Part shown: positions 35,801 to 47,800 of the stretch, piece after piece
Layout: every line of letters begins with the position of its first letter
How positions within the stretch are numbered: the first letter of the stretch is position 1
Translations under genes and position numbers: made by a program
The notes under the pieces: model-generated
Seen by the model: the letters and a program-made list of their open reading frames with translations, nothing else
The model's database searches: none
What the model was told of the DNA's origin: nothing
From: Pelecanus crispus
Lineage: Eukaryota > Chordata > Aves > Pelecaniformes > Pelecanidae
DNA: 64,000 nt
Direction: 5' to 3'
Assembly: GCF_030463565.1 (NCBI RefSeq)
Contig: NC_134675.1
Span: 17,691,862 to 17,755,861 of the forward strand

Positions 35801-38800
35801 CAGCCCATCCCCGAGCAGCGATCACTGCCCCCTGGCCAACTCCCCCCAGTTTATATACTGAGCATGATGTCATATGCTATGGAATATCCCTTTGGTCAGT
35901 TTGGGTCAGCTGTCTTGGCTGTTCCCCTTCCCAGTTTCTTCTCGCTGGCAGGGCATGAGAAGCTGAAAAGTCCTTGACTAGTGTAAGCGCTGCTCGTCAA
36001 CAACTAAAACATCAGTGTGTTATCAGCATTATTCTCATCCTAAATCCAAAACACACCACTATGCCAGCTACTAGGAAGAAAATTAACTCTATCCCAGCTG
36101 AAACCAGGACACTTTTCTACAAAGAAAGCTTTTTTTTTTTATTCTAGACAAACATTTCATTTTACATTTCTCATTGAGAAAAATACAGTTTAAATGTAAG
36201 GCCATAACAGCACATATGGAAAGCTACCAGAAATCTCCATCTGCATTATTTCTTCATGATGTAACAAGCAGGTGATATTATGTAAAGCTGAAAGGTAGGA
36301 TAATAGCAATTACCTGAACACAAGTTTTACATACATTTCTACTTACATCTTCAGCTTTTGAACCTTGCTCCTGCAAAGACTTCTGTAGTTCTTCAACCTG
36401 GGACTGTACGTCTAGCAGTCTCTGATTTACCAGCCTAGGAAATAGATAAAACTTTACTTTTCAGAAACAATGAATTACAACATGATGAAATCCAAGATGT
36501 TTAGTGTCCAGCATTTTCAGGACATCTATGCAAGACATACAACACTATTTCTTTATTTAAAATTGCATTGGGTTTATGTGACAAGGTTTTGGTAGTGGGG
36601 GAAGGGGGGCTGCAGAGGTGGCATCTGTGAGAAGAAGCCAGGGGCTGTCCTGTGCTGGACACAGCCAATTCCAGCTGGCTCTGACCACTGGTCAAAGCTA
36701 AGACAATCACAGAAGCTGGTGGCACCTCTGAGAAAACATATTTAAGAAAGGGCAAAACACTGCCTTGGGAGTGAGGAGTGAGGAAAAAAAGTGTGAGAAA
36801 CAATCCTGCAGACACCAAGGTCAGAGAAGAAGGAGGGAGAGGAGGTGCTCCAGGTGTCGGAGCAGATATTCCCCTGCAGCTAGTGGAAAGGACCACAGTG
36901 GACCAGGTATTCCCTGCAGCCTGTGGAGAGGACCATGCCAGAGCAGATATCCATACTGCAGCCCATGGAGGACCCCATGCCAGAGCAGGTGGCTATTCCC
37001 TGAAGGGCCTGCAGCACAGGAGACATGGGGAATGCAGGGTTGCAGTCAGTCCATAACAGTTCCTCTCTGCTGCTCCTTCCTCCTGACACTTTTTCCCTGC
37101 TCCAGAATGAGTCCTTCCACAGGCTGCAGTCCTTCAGGAAAAATCTGCTCCAGAATGAGGTCCTCCATGGGCTGCAGGGGAATCTCTGCTCCAATGCCTG
37201 GAGCACGTCCTCCTTCTCTGACCTTGGTGTTTGCACTGGTGTTTCTCACTCTTTTTTCTCTCTTCCTCTGCATGTCGTCATTTTTGCACTTTCTTAAATA
37301 TGTTTTCACAGAGGTACCACCAACTTTGCTGATTGGCTCAGCTTTGGCCTGCAGTGGGTCTGCTGCAGAGCCAGCTGAACTGGTTGTGACTGGTCTAAGA
37401 TTTTTTCTGCTGACTTCGTCCTCACTGATCACAGTATTCTGTGGATGAAACAAGACAGCTAAAACCTACTGCATACTACAGTATGAGAAAATTCAGTACA
37501 TAAAATCATGGAAAAGTTTTTATCACCCTAAACTTTCATAAAATACTCAGTTTTACAAAATCTAGATCATTTTGACAGCAGCTCTAATAGCTGTGAACAT
37601 ACTTTTAAAGAACAAAATAGGAAACAGAAGGGAAGATGGAAAATGTATGGGGAATGAATAGATAGTTACACTTGCTTTACAGAAGGAGAAGCTGAAGTAA
37701 TACATGGTTCCTTTTGTGAGCCTTTGCATCATTCCAATTGCAATCGATTACAGAATTTTTCAGCCCACATTGCAGGCTCCAGATACTGGAACAGCATTGA
37801 ATGACTGAGTAGACTCACAGGCTGGTTGAGATACCTTTTGATAGGGCTAACCACATTTTTTTACATGAGGAACTTGGCCCTGACAACAGTCTGCTAAGAC
37901 AGAAGTGTACGGCATTGTTAGGAAAGTCACTGGAACAGAGAACAATACTTCCTTACCTGTTCTCTGTCTCCAATTCATTCTTCCGTAAATTTGTACCATC
38001 GAGCAAGCTCTGCAACAAGGTGATCTTTTCATTGTCAGAATCTTCTTGGTTCAGCTTTAACATCTTGTTTTCATGCTGAAGGCGAATGAGTTGCTCCCTA
38101 AACAAATAAAATCTACTAGAAGCAGCTTGCCATTCTCTATAAAGAATAAAACAGTTTACCACAGGATGTATAAAGATAACATAAAAATCTTTATCAGTTT
38201 TAGAAATCGATGAAACTACAATTGACTCTTGATCTCCGAATTCAAACTTGATTAAAGAAGCTGCAATTATACAAAACACAGAAGAGGAACATTGCCTGAG
38301 GGCCCAGATTAGATCTGAGAAAAAGGTCAGACAGACTGATGGGTAGTAAGCAAAGCTGGGTATCAGGGTATCAAAGGGTAAAGGTTGTAAACTTATCTAT
38401 TCATAAGCCACTGCATGAACCTGGGCAAGGTTCACATTGGCAAGCTCCCCTGAGCTGGAAGACAGGGACGGGGAGCAGAATGGAGCCCCCATAGTCCAGG
38501 AGGAAGCAGTTAATGACCTGCTACGCCACCTGGACACTCACAAGTCTATGGGGCCGGATGGGATCCACCTGAGAGTACTGAGGGAGCTGGCAGAGGAGCT
38601 TGCCAAGCCACTCTCCATCATCTATCAGCAGTCCTGGTTAGCAGGGGAGGCCTCTGATGACTGGAGGCTTGCCAATGTGACGCCCATCTACAAGAAGGGC
38701 CGGAAGGAGGACCCGGGGAACTACAGGCCTGTCAGCCTGACCTCGGTGCCGGGAAAGATTATGGAGCAGATCATCTTGAGTGCGCTCAACAGGCACATGC

Positions 38801-41800
38801 AGGTCAGCCAGGGGATCGGGCCCAGCCAGCATGGGTTCATGAAAGGTAGGTCCTGCTTGACCAACCTGATCTCCTTCTATGACCTGGTGACCCACCTAGT
38901 GGATGAGGGAAAGGCTGTGGGTGTCATCTACCTGGACTTCAGTAAAGCCTTTGACACAGTCTCCCACAGCATTCTCCTAAGAAAGCTGGCGGCTCATGGC
39001 TTGGACAGGCGTACTCTTCGCTGGGTAACAAACTGGTTGGGTGGCCGAGCCCAGAGAGTAGTGGCAAATGGAGTTAAGTCCAGTTGGCGGCCGGTCACAA
39101 GCAGTGTTCCCCAGGGCTCAGTTTTGGGGCCAGTCTTGTTTAACACCTTTATCAACGATCTGGATGAGGGGATTGAGTGCGCCCTCAGTAGGTTTGCAGA
39201 TGACACCAAGTTGGGTGGGAGTGTCGATCTGCTCGAGGGTAGGATGGCCCTGCAGAGGAATCTGGACAGGCTGGACTGATGGGCTGAGGCCAACTGTATG
39301 AGATTCAACAAGGCCAAGTGCCGGGTCCTGCACTTGGGTCACAACAACCCCATGCAATGCTACACGCTTGGGGAAGAGTGGCTGGAAGACTGCCTGGCCA
39401 AAAAGGACCTGGGGGTGTTGGTGGACAGCCAGCTGAACAAGAGCCAGCAGTGTGCCCAGGTGGCCAAGAAGGCCAACAGCATCCTGGCTTGTGTCAGGAC
39501 TAGTGTGGCCAGCAGGAGCAGGGAGGTGATTGTCCCCCCTGTACTTGGCACTAGTGAGGCTTCACCTGGAATACTGTGTCCAGTTTTGGGCCCCTGAATA
39601 CAAGAAAGACATTGAGTTGCTGGAGCGTGTCCAGAGAAGGGCAACGAAGCTGGTGAAGGGTCTAGAGAACAAGTATTATGAGGAGCGGCTGAGGGAAAGG
39701 GATTGTTTAGGCTAGGGAAGAGGAGGCTGAGGGGAGACCTTATTGCTCTCCACAACTACCTGAAAGGAGGTTGCAGCGAGGTGGGTGTTGGTCTTTTCTC
39801 CCAAGTACCTAGCTATCGTGGTTTAGCCCCAGCCAGCAACTAAGCACAACGCAGCCGCTCGCTCACTCCCCCTGCCCCGGTGGGATGGGGGAGAGAATTG
39901 GAGGAGTAAGAGTGAGAAACACTCCTGGGTTGAGATAAGAACAGTTTAATAATTGAAATAAAGTAAAATAGTAATGATAATAGTAACAATAAAATAATAA
40001 TAATAATAATATACAAAGCAAGTGATGCACAATGCAATTGCTCACCACCCGCCGACCGATACCCAGACAGTTCCCGAGCAGTGATCGCTGCTCCCCGGCC
40101 AACCCCCCCCCCCAGTTTATATACTGAGCATGACGTCATATGGTATGGAATGTCCCTTTGGTCAGTTTGGATCAAGTATTCTGGCTGTGCCCCCTCCCAG
40201 TTTCTTGTGCACCTGGCAGAGCATGGGAAGCTGAAAAGTCCTTGACTAGCATAAGCAGTACTTAGCAACAACTAAAAACATCAGTGTGTTATCAACATTC
40301 TTCTCATTCTAAATCCAAAACACAGCACTGTGCCTGCTACTAGGAAGAAAATTAACTCTATTCCAGCTGAAACCAGGACACTAGCGATAGAACGAGACAA
40401 AATGGGCTCAAGCTGCATCAGGGGAGGTTTAGGTTGGATATTAGGAAAAAATTCTTCACGGAAAGGGTAGTCAAGCATTGGAACAGGCTGCCCGGAGAGG
40501 TGGTGGAGTCACCATCCCTGGAAGTGTTCAAAAAACGGGTAGACGTGGCACTCTGGGACATGGTTTAGTGGTCATGGTGGTGTTGGGTTGATGGTTGGAC
40601 TGATGATCTTGGAGATCCTTTCCAACCTTAATGATTCGTAGTTTTTACTTTCATTAAAAAATAATCCAGCCACCAAGCCAGGAAACATGAAATTAATTAT
40701 TACTCTGCCCTTAATTGGTTTAGTGGTGGACTTGGTAGTGTTAGGTTAATGGTTGGACTGGATGATCTTAAAGGTCTTTTCCAACCTAAACGATTCTATG
40801 ATTCTATGATTCCAAGTCACTTCCCTTCTCTTGGTCTTCCCCCACCCTGCAGCCCCCATGAATGTCACTGTATTGAGTCTGGCTGGGATGGATTTAACTT
40901 TTTTCATACAAGCCCATATGGTGCTGTGTTTTGGATTTGTGGCTCAAACAGTGTTGATAACACACTAATATTTTGGCTATTGCTGGACAGTGCTTGCACA
41001 GAGTCAAGGTTTTCTTTTTTTTCCCACTCTGCTCCAGCCCAGCGAGGTTGGGAGAGGACACAGCTGGGACAGTTGACCTGAATTGGACAAAGGGATATTC
41101 TATACCGTATAACATCATGATCAGCAATAAAAACTGGGGTAGAGGAAGAAGGGGGTGGAGGGGCGTTTTTGACTTCCAAGGTGGCCATTGTTCGGAGACT
41201 GGCTGGGCATCGGTCTGCTTGTGGGAGGTGGTGAGTGATTGCCTTTGCACCACTTGGGGTTTTATTTCCCCTCTTTCCTTCACCTATTAAACTGTCTTTA
41301 TCTTGACCCATGAGTTTTCTTGCTTTTGCTCTTCCTATACTCTCCCCTTTGGGGCAGGGCAGGGGAGAGTGAGTGAGCGGCTGTGTGGGTGCTTAGCTGC
41401 TGCCTGGGGTCAACCCACAACAGTCACTTAACTTGTTTATTTAGAACAAGTCCAACCAACAGCCCATAGACTGAATCCACCTTGTGAAAGAAACACTTTC
41501 ACCCAGTCTGCAGTTTTTCTCTATGGGATGAGAAAAATGGTTGAACAGAAAATCTTGTCTGAATGGCCAGATACTCTTTTTGCTAGCTTACAGTGGAGAG
41601 ACCCAAACTCTGTTATTATGGAGAAGATAGGAGAGCAGCAGTAGCTGTTCCTATGGGTGGAAGCCCCCTCCCACCGGTGACAGAGGCTTCCTGCAACCTT
41701 CACACTTCATTGGAAGCAGTGGCAGCAGCCCAGCTCTGTACGTCAGGAAGAAGCAGTCTTCCCAGCTCAACCACTGCTACTGTCCATCTTTCTGAAGCAA

Positions 41801-44800
41801 GCAAGAAGGCCAAGTTTAGCACTTCCAGACAGCCAGCATAGATGTATGTTAGTCTGAAAACCAGCTTCTGGAGCTGCTGAAGGTAAAGAGGCAGTGAACT
41901 CTACATGGCCATGCCTGAGTATTTACAGCATTTAGGATCCTGTTCTCTCCTATGCAAATCATTTGAATGTTCATGCAATAACCCCATACTTTTGTAATAC
42001 TGCCTCAAAGCATTACCCTCCTTCTCTGCTGCTAGAGAACAAAACTGAAAGGAAATACGCTTGCAGCAATGCACAGCAATGCAGCTGGAAGAGAAACAAC
42101 TTGTTTCTGTTTTTACTTACCTAGCAAGATATCCTTTAACTACTCTAAAAAGTTTCTTGAACCCATATGCAGCTTTCCAAATGTTGGAATAGTTGTACCA
42201 ACATTTGCAGAGGAAAAAACGAGCTCCTAAAGAGCTTGCAAACTTCTGAGATGTGAGTGGCCCTTAATGACTTCAAGTTACAGTGATACCAGGCACTCTG
42301 GCAAAGCTAAACACAGACTGCATTATTTTAAACCATAGTGATTTTCAGTCCTGTCCCTTCTCTTTCTTTCTAATAGTGCATGGCTGTTCTAATGCCATGA
42401 TGCAAATGCATTTTAAAATCTATTCTTCATTTTGACAATTTTAATGTTTTTTCCCCATACAATAACAATATATCATAGGATCATAGAATCATATCCCATT
42501 GTTACAAATATTTTTGTCTGTTAAAGCACATAAGAAGTTGCAATTGTATGAATTCTTTGCAGGAAGGGAAACTAAACTTGAGGATGAAGGGTTTCTTTGT
42601 TTCTCCTTTTGAAACAAGACAAACTTGAGAGAGGTCAAGTGAATCTCGTCTATAAGCATAAAGGGTACTGTTGTATGGAAATCCAAAGCGAAGGAGAAGA
42701 ACAAACATGAATCTTAGAATTTTTCAAACACTGAAAACCAGATGGGAATGGTCATTTATGTGCACATTCTAAGGCTTAGGCAGAATAAAAATATGGGTTA
42801 ACTTACTTGATTTCAGGAGTAACAATTTCCACTGCTAGACTGTCTGAAGGTTCATGGCTTCCCAGGGGCACCAGTGCTGTGTCAAGAAAAGAGATATAAA
42901 GTTTACCAGGAAGAACAGTAACTTTCTTTTAAAAGACCAGGAATAAACTTTGTTCTACAAGTTGATAGATTTAGAGTAATGCTCTTGAGTAATTGGGAAA
43001 TAATACAAATGTCAGGCCTCTAGCAAGAAGGAAAGACAAGCACAACACAATTTGGAGAACAATCACTGTTCCTTTTTTCACCCATTCTGGAGAAGTGATT
43101 TTATGGTGGATGGTTTACTGATTGCTTTATATAAGAATTAAAAAGCTGTGCAACGTAACACGTGGAAATAAATTGCAGCATATGAACAATCATGTAGGCA
43201 TCAGGAAATTGTTACATAATATCCTTTGGAGATGAGAGAGATGTTGAGCATGACTTCAGAAATCAAATTCCTGGGGTAGGGAGAAACATTTTCTAAACCC
43301 ACCATATGTGGGAAGAGACTAAACATAAAAAATTTCAGTCAAACTGAAAGTTTCATGAGTTTATATGCATTTGAAAACAAAGTAATACCAAAAGTGGGGT
43401 TTGAGTTTAGCTGAATTTTAGGTTTATTATCTGGTAATTAAAGACATATCCAGTATTCTCCAGAAGACCTCTGTGCACTTTAGAAAAGATATATTTAATC
43501 TCCTTTTTTGTCTCTTACCTGTAGTGGTGAGTTGACCCTCCTGTGCTTGTACACATCGGAGCTCTTCAATAGTTTCTTTTAAAGAATCTCTTTCTGCTCT
43601 TAATCTCTGAATAATAGGAACAACAATAATATTAGTCTTGGCACTACAAATCCATCCTTAACACTAAGCAGATTGCCACAAGGCATAGCATCAACACTTA
43701 AAAAAAAAGTTATATGCAACTCAAGAGATGATTTTCATGTCAAGGCATTTCAACTAACTTTCAGAATAGAATACAGACCAACTAGTTCCTGGAAACAGCA
43801 ATTCTTTAAGAAGGTTTGCTGCTGCATATTACACTTGTTGGGCTAAAGATATCAGAATATAAGCTTACAAAAACACAGAATCACAGAATGGTTGAGGTTG
43901 GAAGGGACATCTGAAAGTCATCTGGTCCAATGCCCCTGACCAAGAAGGGCCACTTAGAGCTGGTTTCCCAGGACCATGTCCAGACGGCTTTTGAACATCT
44001 CCAGGTATGGAGATTATACAACCTCTCTGGGCAACCTGTTCCAGAGCTCAGTCACTCTCACAGTAAAGAAGTGTTTCCTGATGTTCAAACGGAACCTCCT
44101 GTGTTTCCATTTGTGCCCATTGCCTCTTGTCTTGTCACTGGGCACCACTGAAAAGAGCCTGGCTCCATCTGCTTTGCATGCTCCAAGTAGCTCCATATCG
44201 TTCTTGTACTGAGGAGCTCAGAACTGGACACAGGACTCCAGGCATGGCCTCACCAGTGCTGAATAAAGAGGAAGGATCATAGAATAGAATCATATAATCA
44301 TAGAATTGTTTAGGTAGGAAGAGACCTTTAAGATCATCCAGTCCAAACATTAGCCTAACATTACCAAGTCCACCACTAAACCAATTAAGGGTAGAGTAAT
44401 AATTAATTTCATGTTTCCTGGCTTGGTGGCTGGATTATTTTTTAATGAAAGTAAAACTAGAATAGAAGCATTAAGGTTGGAAAGGACCTCTAAGATCATC
44501 AGTCCAACCGTCAACCCAACACCACCGTGCCTACTAAACCATGTCCCAGAGTGCCATGTCTACCCATTTTTTGAACACTTCCAGGGATGGTGACTCCACC
44601 ACCTCTCCGGGCAGCCCCTTCCAATGCTTGACTACCCTTTCCGTGAAGAAATTTTTCCTAATATCCAATCTAAACCTTCTTAAGGTGTTCCAGGGCCCTT
44701 GTTGCATCCTTGGGAATGTAATGTCTTATTGTTATCTAGTTCCCTTAAATTATGTTTAACTCAAGTCAGATTAAGGTAAAAATGCAAGCAGTTATTCATA

Positions 44801-47800
44801 ACACTTAAAATCACAGTATCACATAATGGTTGAGGTTGGAAGGGACCTCTGGAGGTCATCTGGTCCAACCCCCCCTGCTCAAGCAGGGCCACCTAGAGCT
44901 GATTGCCCAGGACCATGTCCAGATGGCTTTTGAATATTTCCAAGGATGAAGACTCCACAATTTCTCTGGGCCACCTGTTCCAGTGCACAGTAAAAAAAGT
45001 GTTTCCTGATTCTCAGATGGAACTTCCTGTGTTTCAGCTTGTGCCCATCACCTTTTGTCCTGTCACTGGGCACCACTGAAAAGAGCCTGGCTCCCTCTTC
45101 TATGGACCCTCCCTTCAGGTGTTTACACACATTGATGAGATCCCTCCCAAGCCTTCTCTTCTCTAGAATAAAGAGTCCCAGCTCTCTCAGCCTTTCCTCA
45201 TAGGAGAGATGCTCCAGTCCTTTCATCATCTTTGTGGCCCTTCGTTGGACTCTCCAATAGCTCCATATCTCTCTTGTACTGAGGAGCCCGGAACTGAACA
45301 CAGGACTCCAGGCGTGGCCTCACCAGTGCTGAATAAAGAGGAAGGATCACCTCCCTCGACCTGCTGGCAATACTTTGTCTAATGCAGCCCAGGATACCAT
45401 TTACCCTTTTTGCTGCTGCCAGGTGCCCACCAAGCCACTCTATCACTCCCCTCCTCAGCAAGACAGAGGGGAGAAAATAAGATTAAAAACTCGTGGGTTG
45501 AGATAAAGGCAGTTTAATAAGAAAAGCAAAGGCCGCGCATGGAAGCAAAGGAAACAAACAAACAAAAATTATTCTCTGCTTCCCATCGGCAGGCAATGTC
45601 CAGCCACTTCCTGGGAAGTAGGGCCTCAGTACACGTAGTGGTTGCTTCGGAAGACAAACGCCTTAATGATGAATTTCCCCTCCTCCTCCTTCTTTCCCTT
45701 AGCTTTTATTGCTGAACACCATGTCATATGGTATGGAATATCTCTTTGGTCAGTTTGGGTCAGCTGTCCCATCTATGTCCCCTCCCAACCTCTTGCCCAC
45801 CCCCGGCCTACTGGCCTTTGTGGGGGGAGTTTGAAGAGACAGCCTCGATGCTGTGGGAACACTGCTCAGCAGGAGCCAAAACATTGGTGTGTTATCAACA
45901 TTGTTCTAGCTACAAATACAAAGCACAGCACTATGAGGGCTGCTATGGGGAAAGTTAACTCCATCCCAGCCAGACCCAATACAGGCACATTGCTGGCTCA
46001 TGTTCAACTTGGTGTCCACCAGGGCTCCCCAGGTCCCTTTCTGCCAAGCTGCTTTCCAGATGGGTGGCCCCCAGCATGTACTGGTGCCTGGGGTTGTTCC
46101 TCCCCAGGGGCAGGACTTTGCCCTTCCCCTTGTTGAACTGTCAGCCCATTTCTCCAAAGTCCCTCTGGATGACAGCACGACGTATCAGCCACTCCTCCCA
46201 CTTTTGTGTCACCAGCAAACTTGCTGAGGGTACACTCTGCCCCATCATCCAGATCATTAATGAAGAGGTTAAACAGGACTGGACCCAGGATTGACCCCTG
46301 GGGTACACTGCTAGTCACTGGTGTCCAACTAGACTTTGTGCCACTGATCACCACCCTCTGGGCCCAGCCATTCAGCCAGTTTTCAATCCACCTCACTGTC
46401 TGCTCATCCAGCCCATACAGCTTCTCTAAGAGGATCTTATGGGAGACAGTGTCAAAGGCCTTCCTGAAGTCAAGCTAGTCAATATCCACTGCTCTGCCCT
46501 CATCCACCAGGCCAGTCATTGAATCACAGAAGTTTTTCAAGTTGGTCAAGCATGACTTCCCCTTGGTGAAGCCATGCTGACTAATCCTGATGATTTTTTT
46601 GTCCTTCATGTGCCTGGAAATGGTTTCCAGGATTAGCTGCTCCATCACCTTCAAAGGGATGGAGGTGAGGCTGACCAGCCTGTAGTTCCCAGGATCCTCC
46701 TTCTTGCCCTTCTTGAAGGTAGCAGTGTGTACTGGTTTTGGCTGGGATACAGTTACTTTTCTTCATAGTATGGGGCTATGTTTTGGGTTTATGACCAAAA
46801 CAGTTTTGATAAATCCCCCATGTTTTATTTATTACTGAACAGTGCTTACACAGCGTCAAGAGCTTTTCCGTTTCTCACACTGCCCCGCCAGGGAGTAGGC
46901 TGAGGGTGCATGAGAAGTTGGGAGGCGACACAGCTAGGACAGCTGACCCCAACTGACCAAATGGCTATTCCCTACCATATGACATCATGCTCAGCAATAA
47001 AAACTGTGGGGAAGGAGGAGGAAGGGGAGATGTTTGAAGTTATGTTGTTTGTCTTCCCAAGTAATCGTTACGCGTGATGAAGCCCTGCTTTCCTGGAAAC
47101 AGCTGAACATCTGCTTGCTGATGGGAAGGAGTGAATGAATTCCTTATTTTTCTTTGCTGGTGTGGGCAGCTTTTGCTTTCCCTATTTAACTGTCTTTATC
47201 TCAATGCACATGCTTTCTCACTTTTACCCTTCTAATTCTCTTCCCCATCCCACTGCAGGGGGATTGAGTGTCTGTGTGGGGCTTAGCCTACCAGGGTTAA
47301 CTCACAACAGAGTGACATTTGTTTCCCTCTAGTCCTAAGGCACCTCTCCCAATCACCATGATCAAGCAAAGATTTTTGAGAGCATCCTCACAATGACATC
47401 TGCCAGCTCCCTCAGCACTCGTGGGTGCATCCCATCAGGGCCCATGGACTTACATATGTCCAGTTTGCTTAAGTATTCCCTAACCTGATCCTCTTCCACC
47501 AAGCATATGTCTTCCTTGCTCCAGATTTTACCCTGGTCTCTGGGAAATGGGATTCCTGAAGTCCAAACTTGCTGTTAAAGACTGAGGGAAAGAAGGCATT
47601 CAGTACCTCAGCCTTTTTCCATGTCCTGTGTCACCAGGTCCCCCATCTCATTCAGCAGTGGGCCCACATTTTCCCTAGTCTCTTTTTTCACCTATGTACT
47701 TAGTGAAGCCCTTCTTGTTGCCTTTGACATCCCTGGCCAAATTCAATTCCATTTGGGCTTTGGCTTTCCTAATCTCATCCCAGAACGCTCAGACAATGTC

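Noticed and set aside
36765..37448. A 227-codon frame through the foldback LTR
   Set aside because: It crosses the inversion point of a palindromic LTR, is low in complexity and is explained by the repeat.
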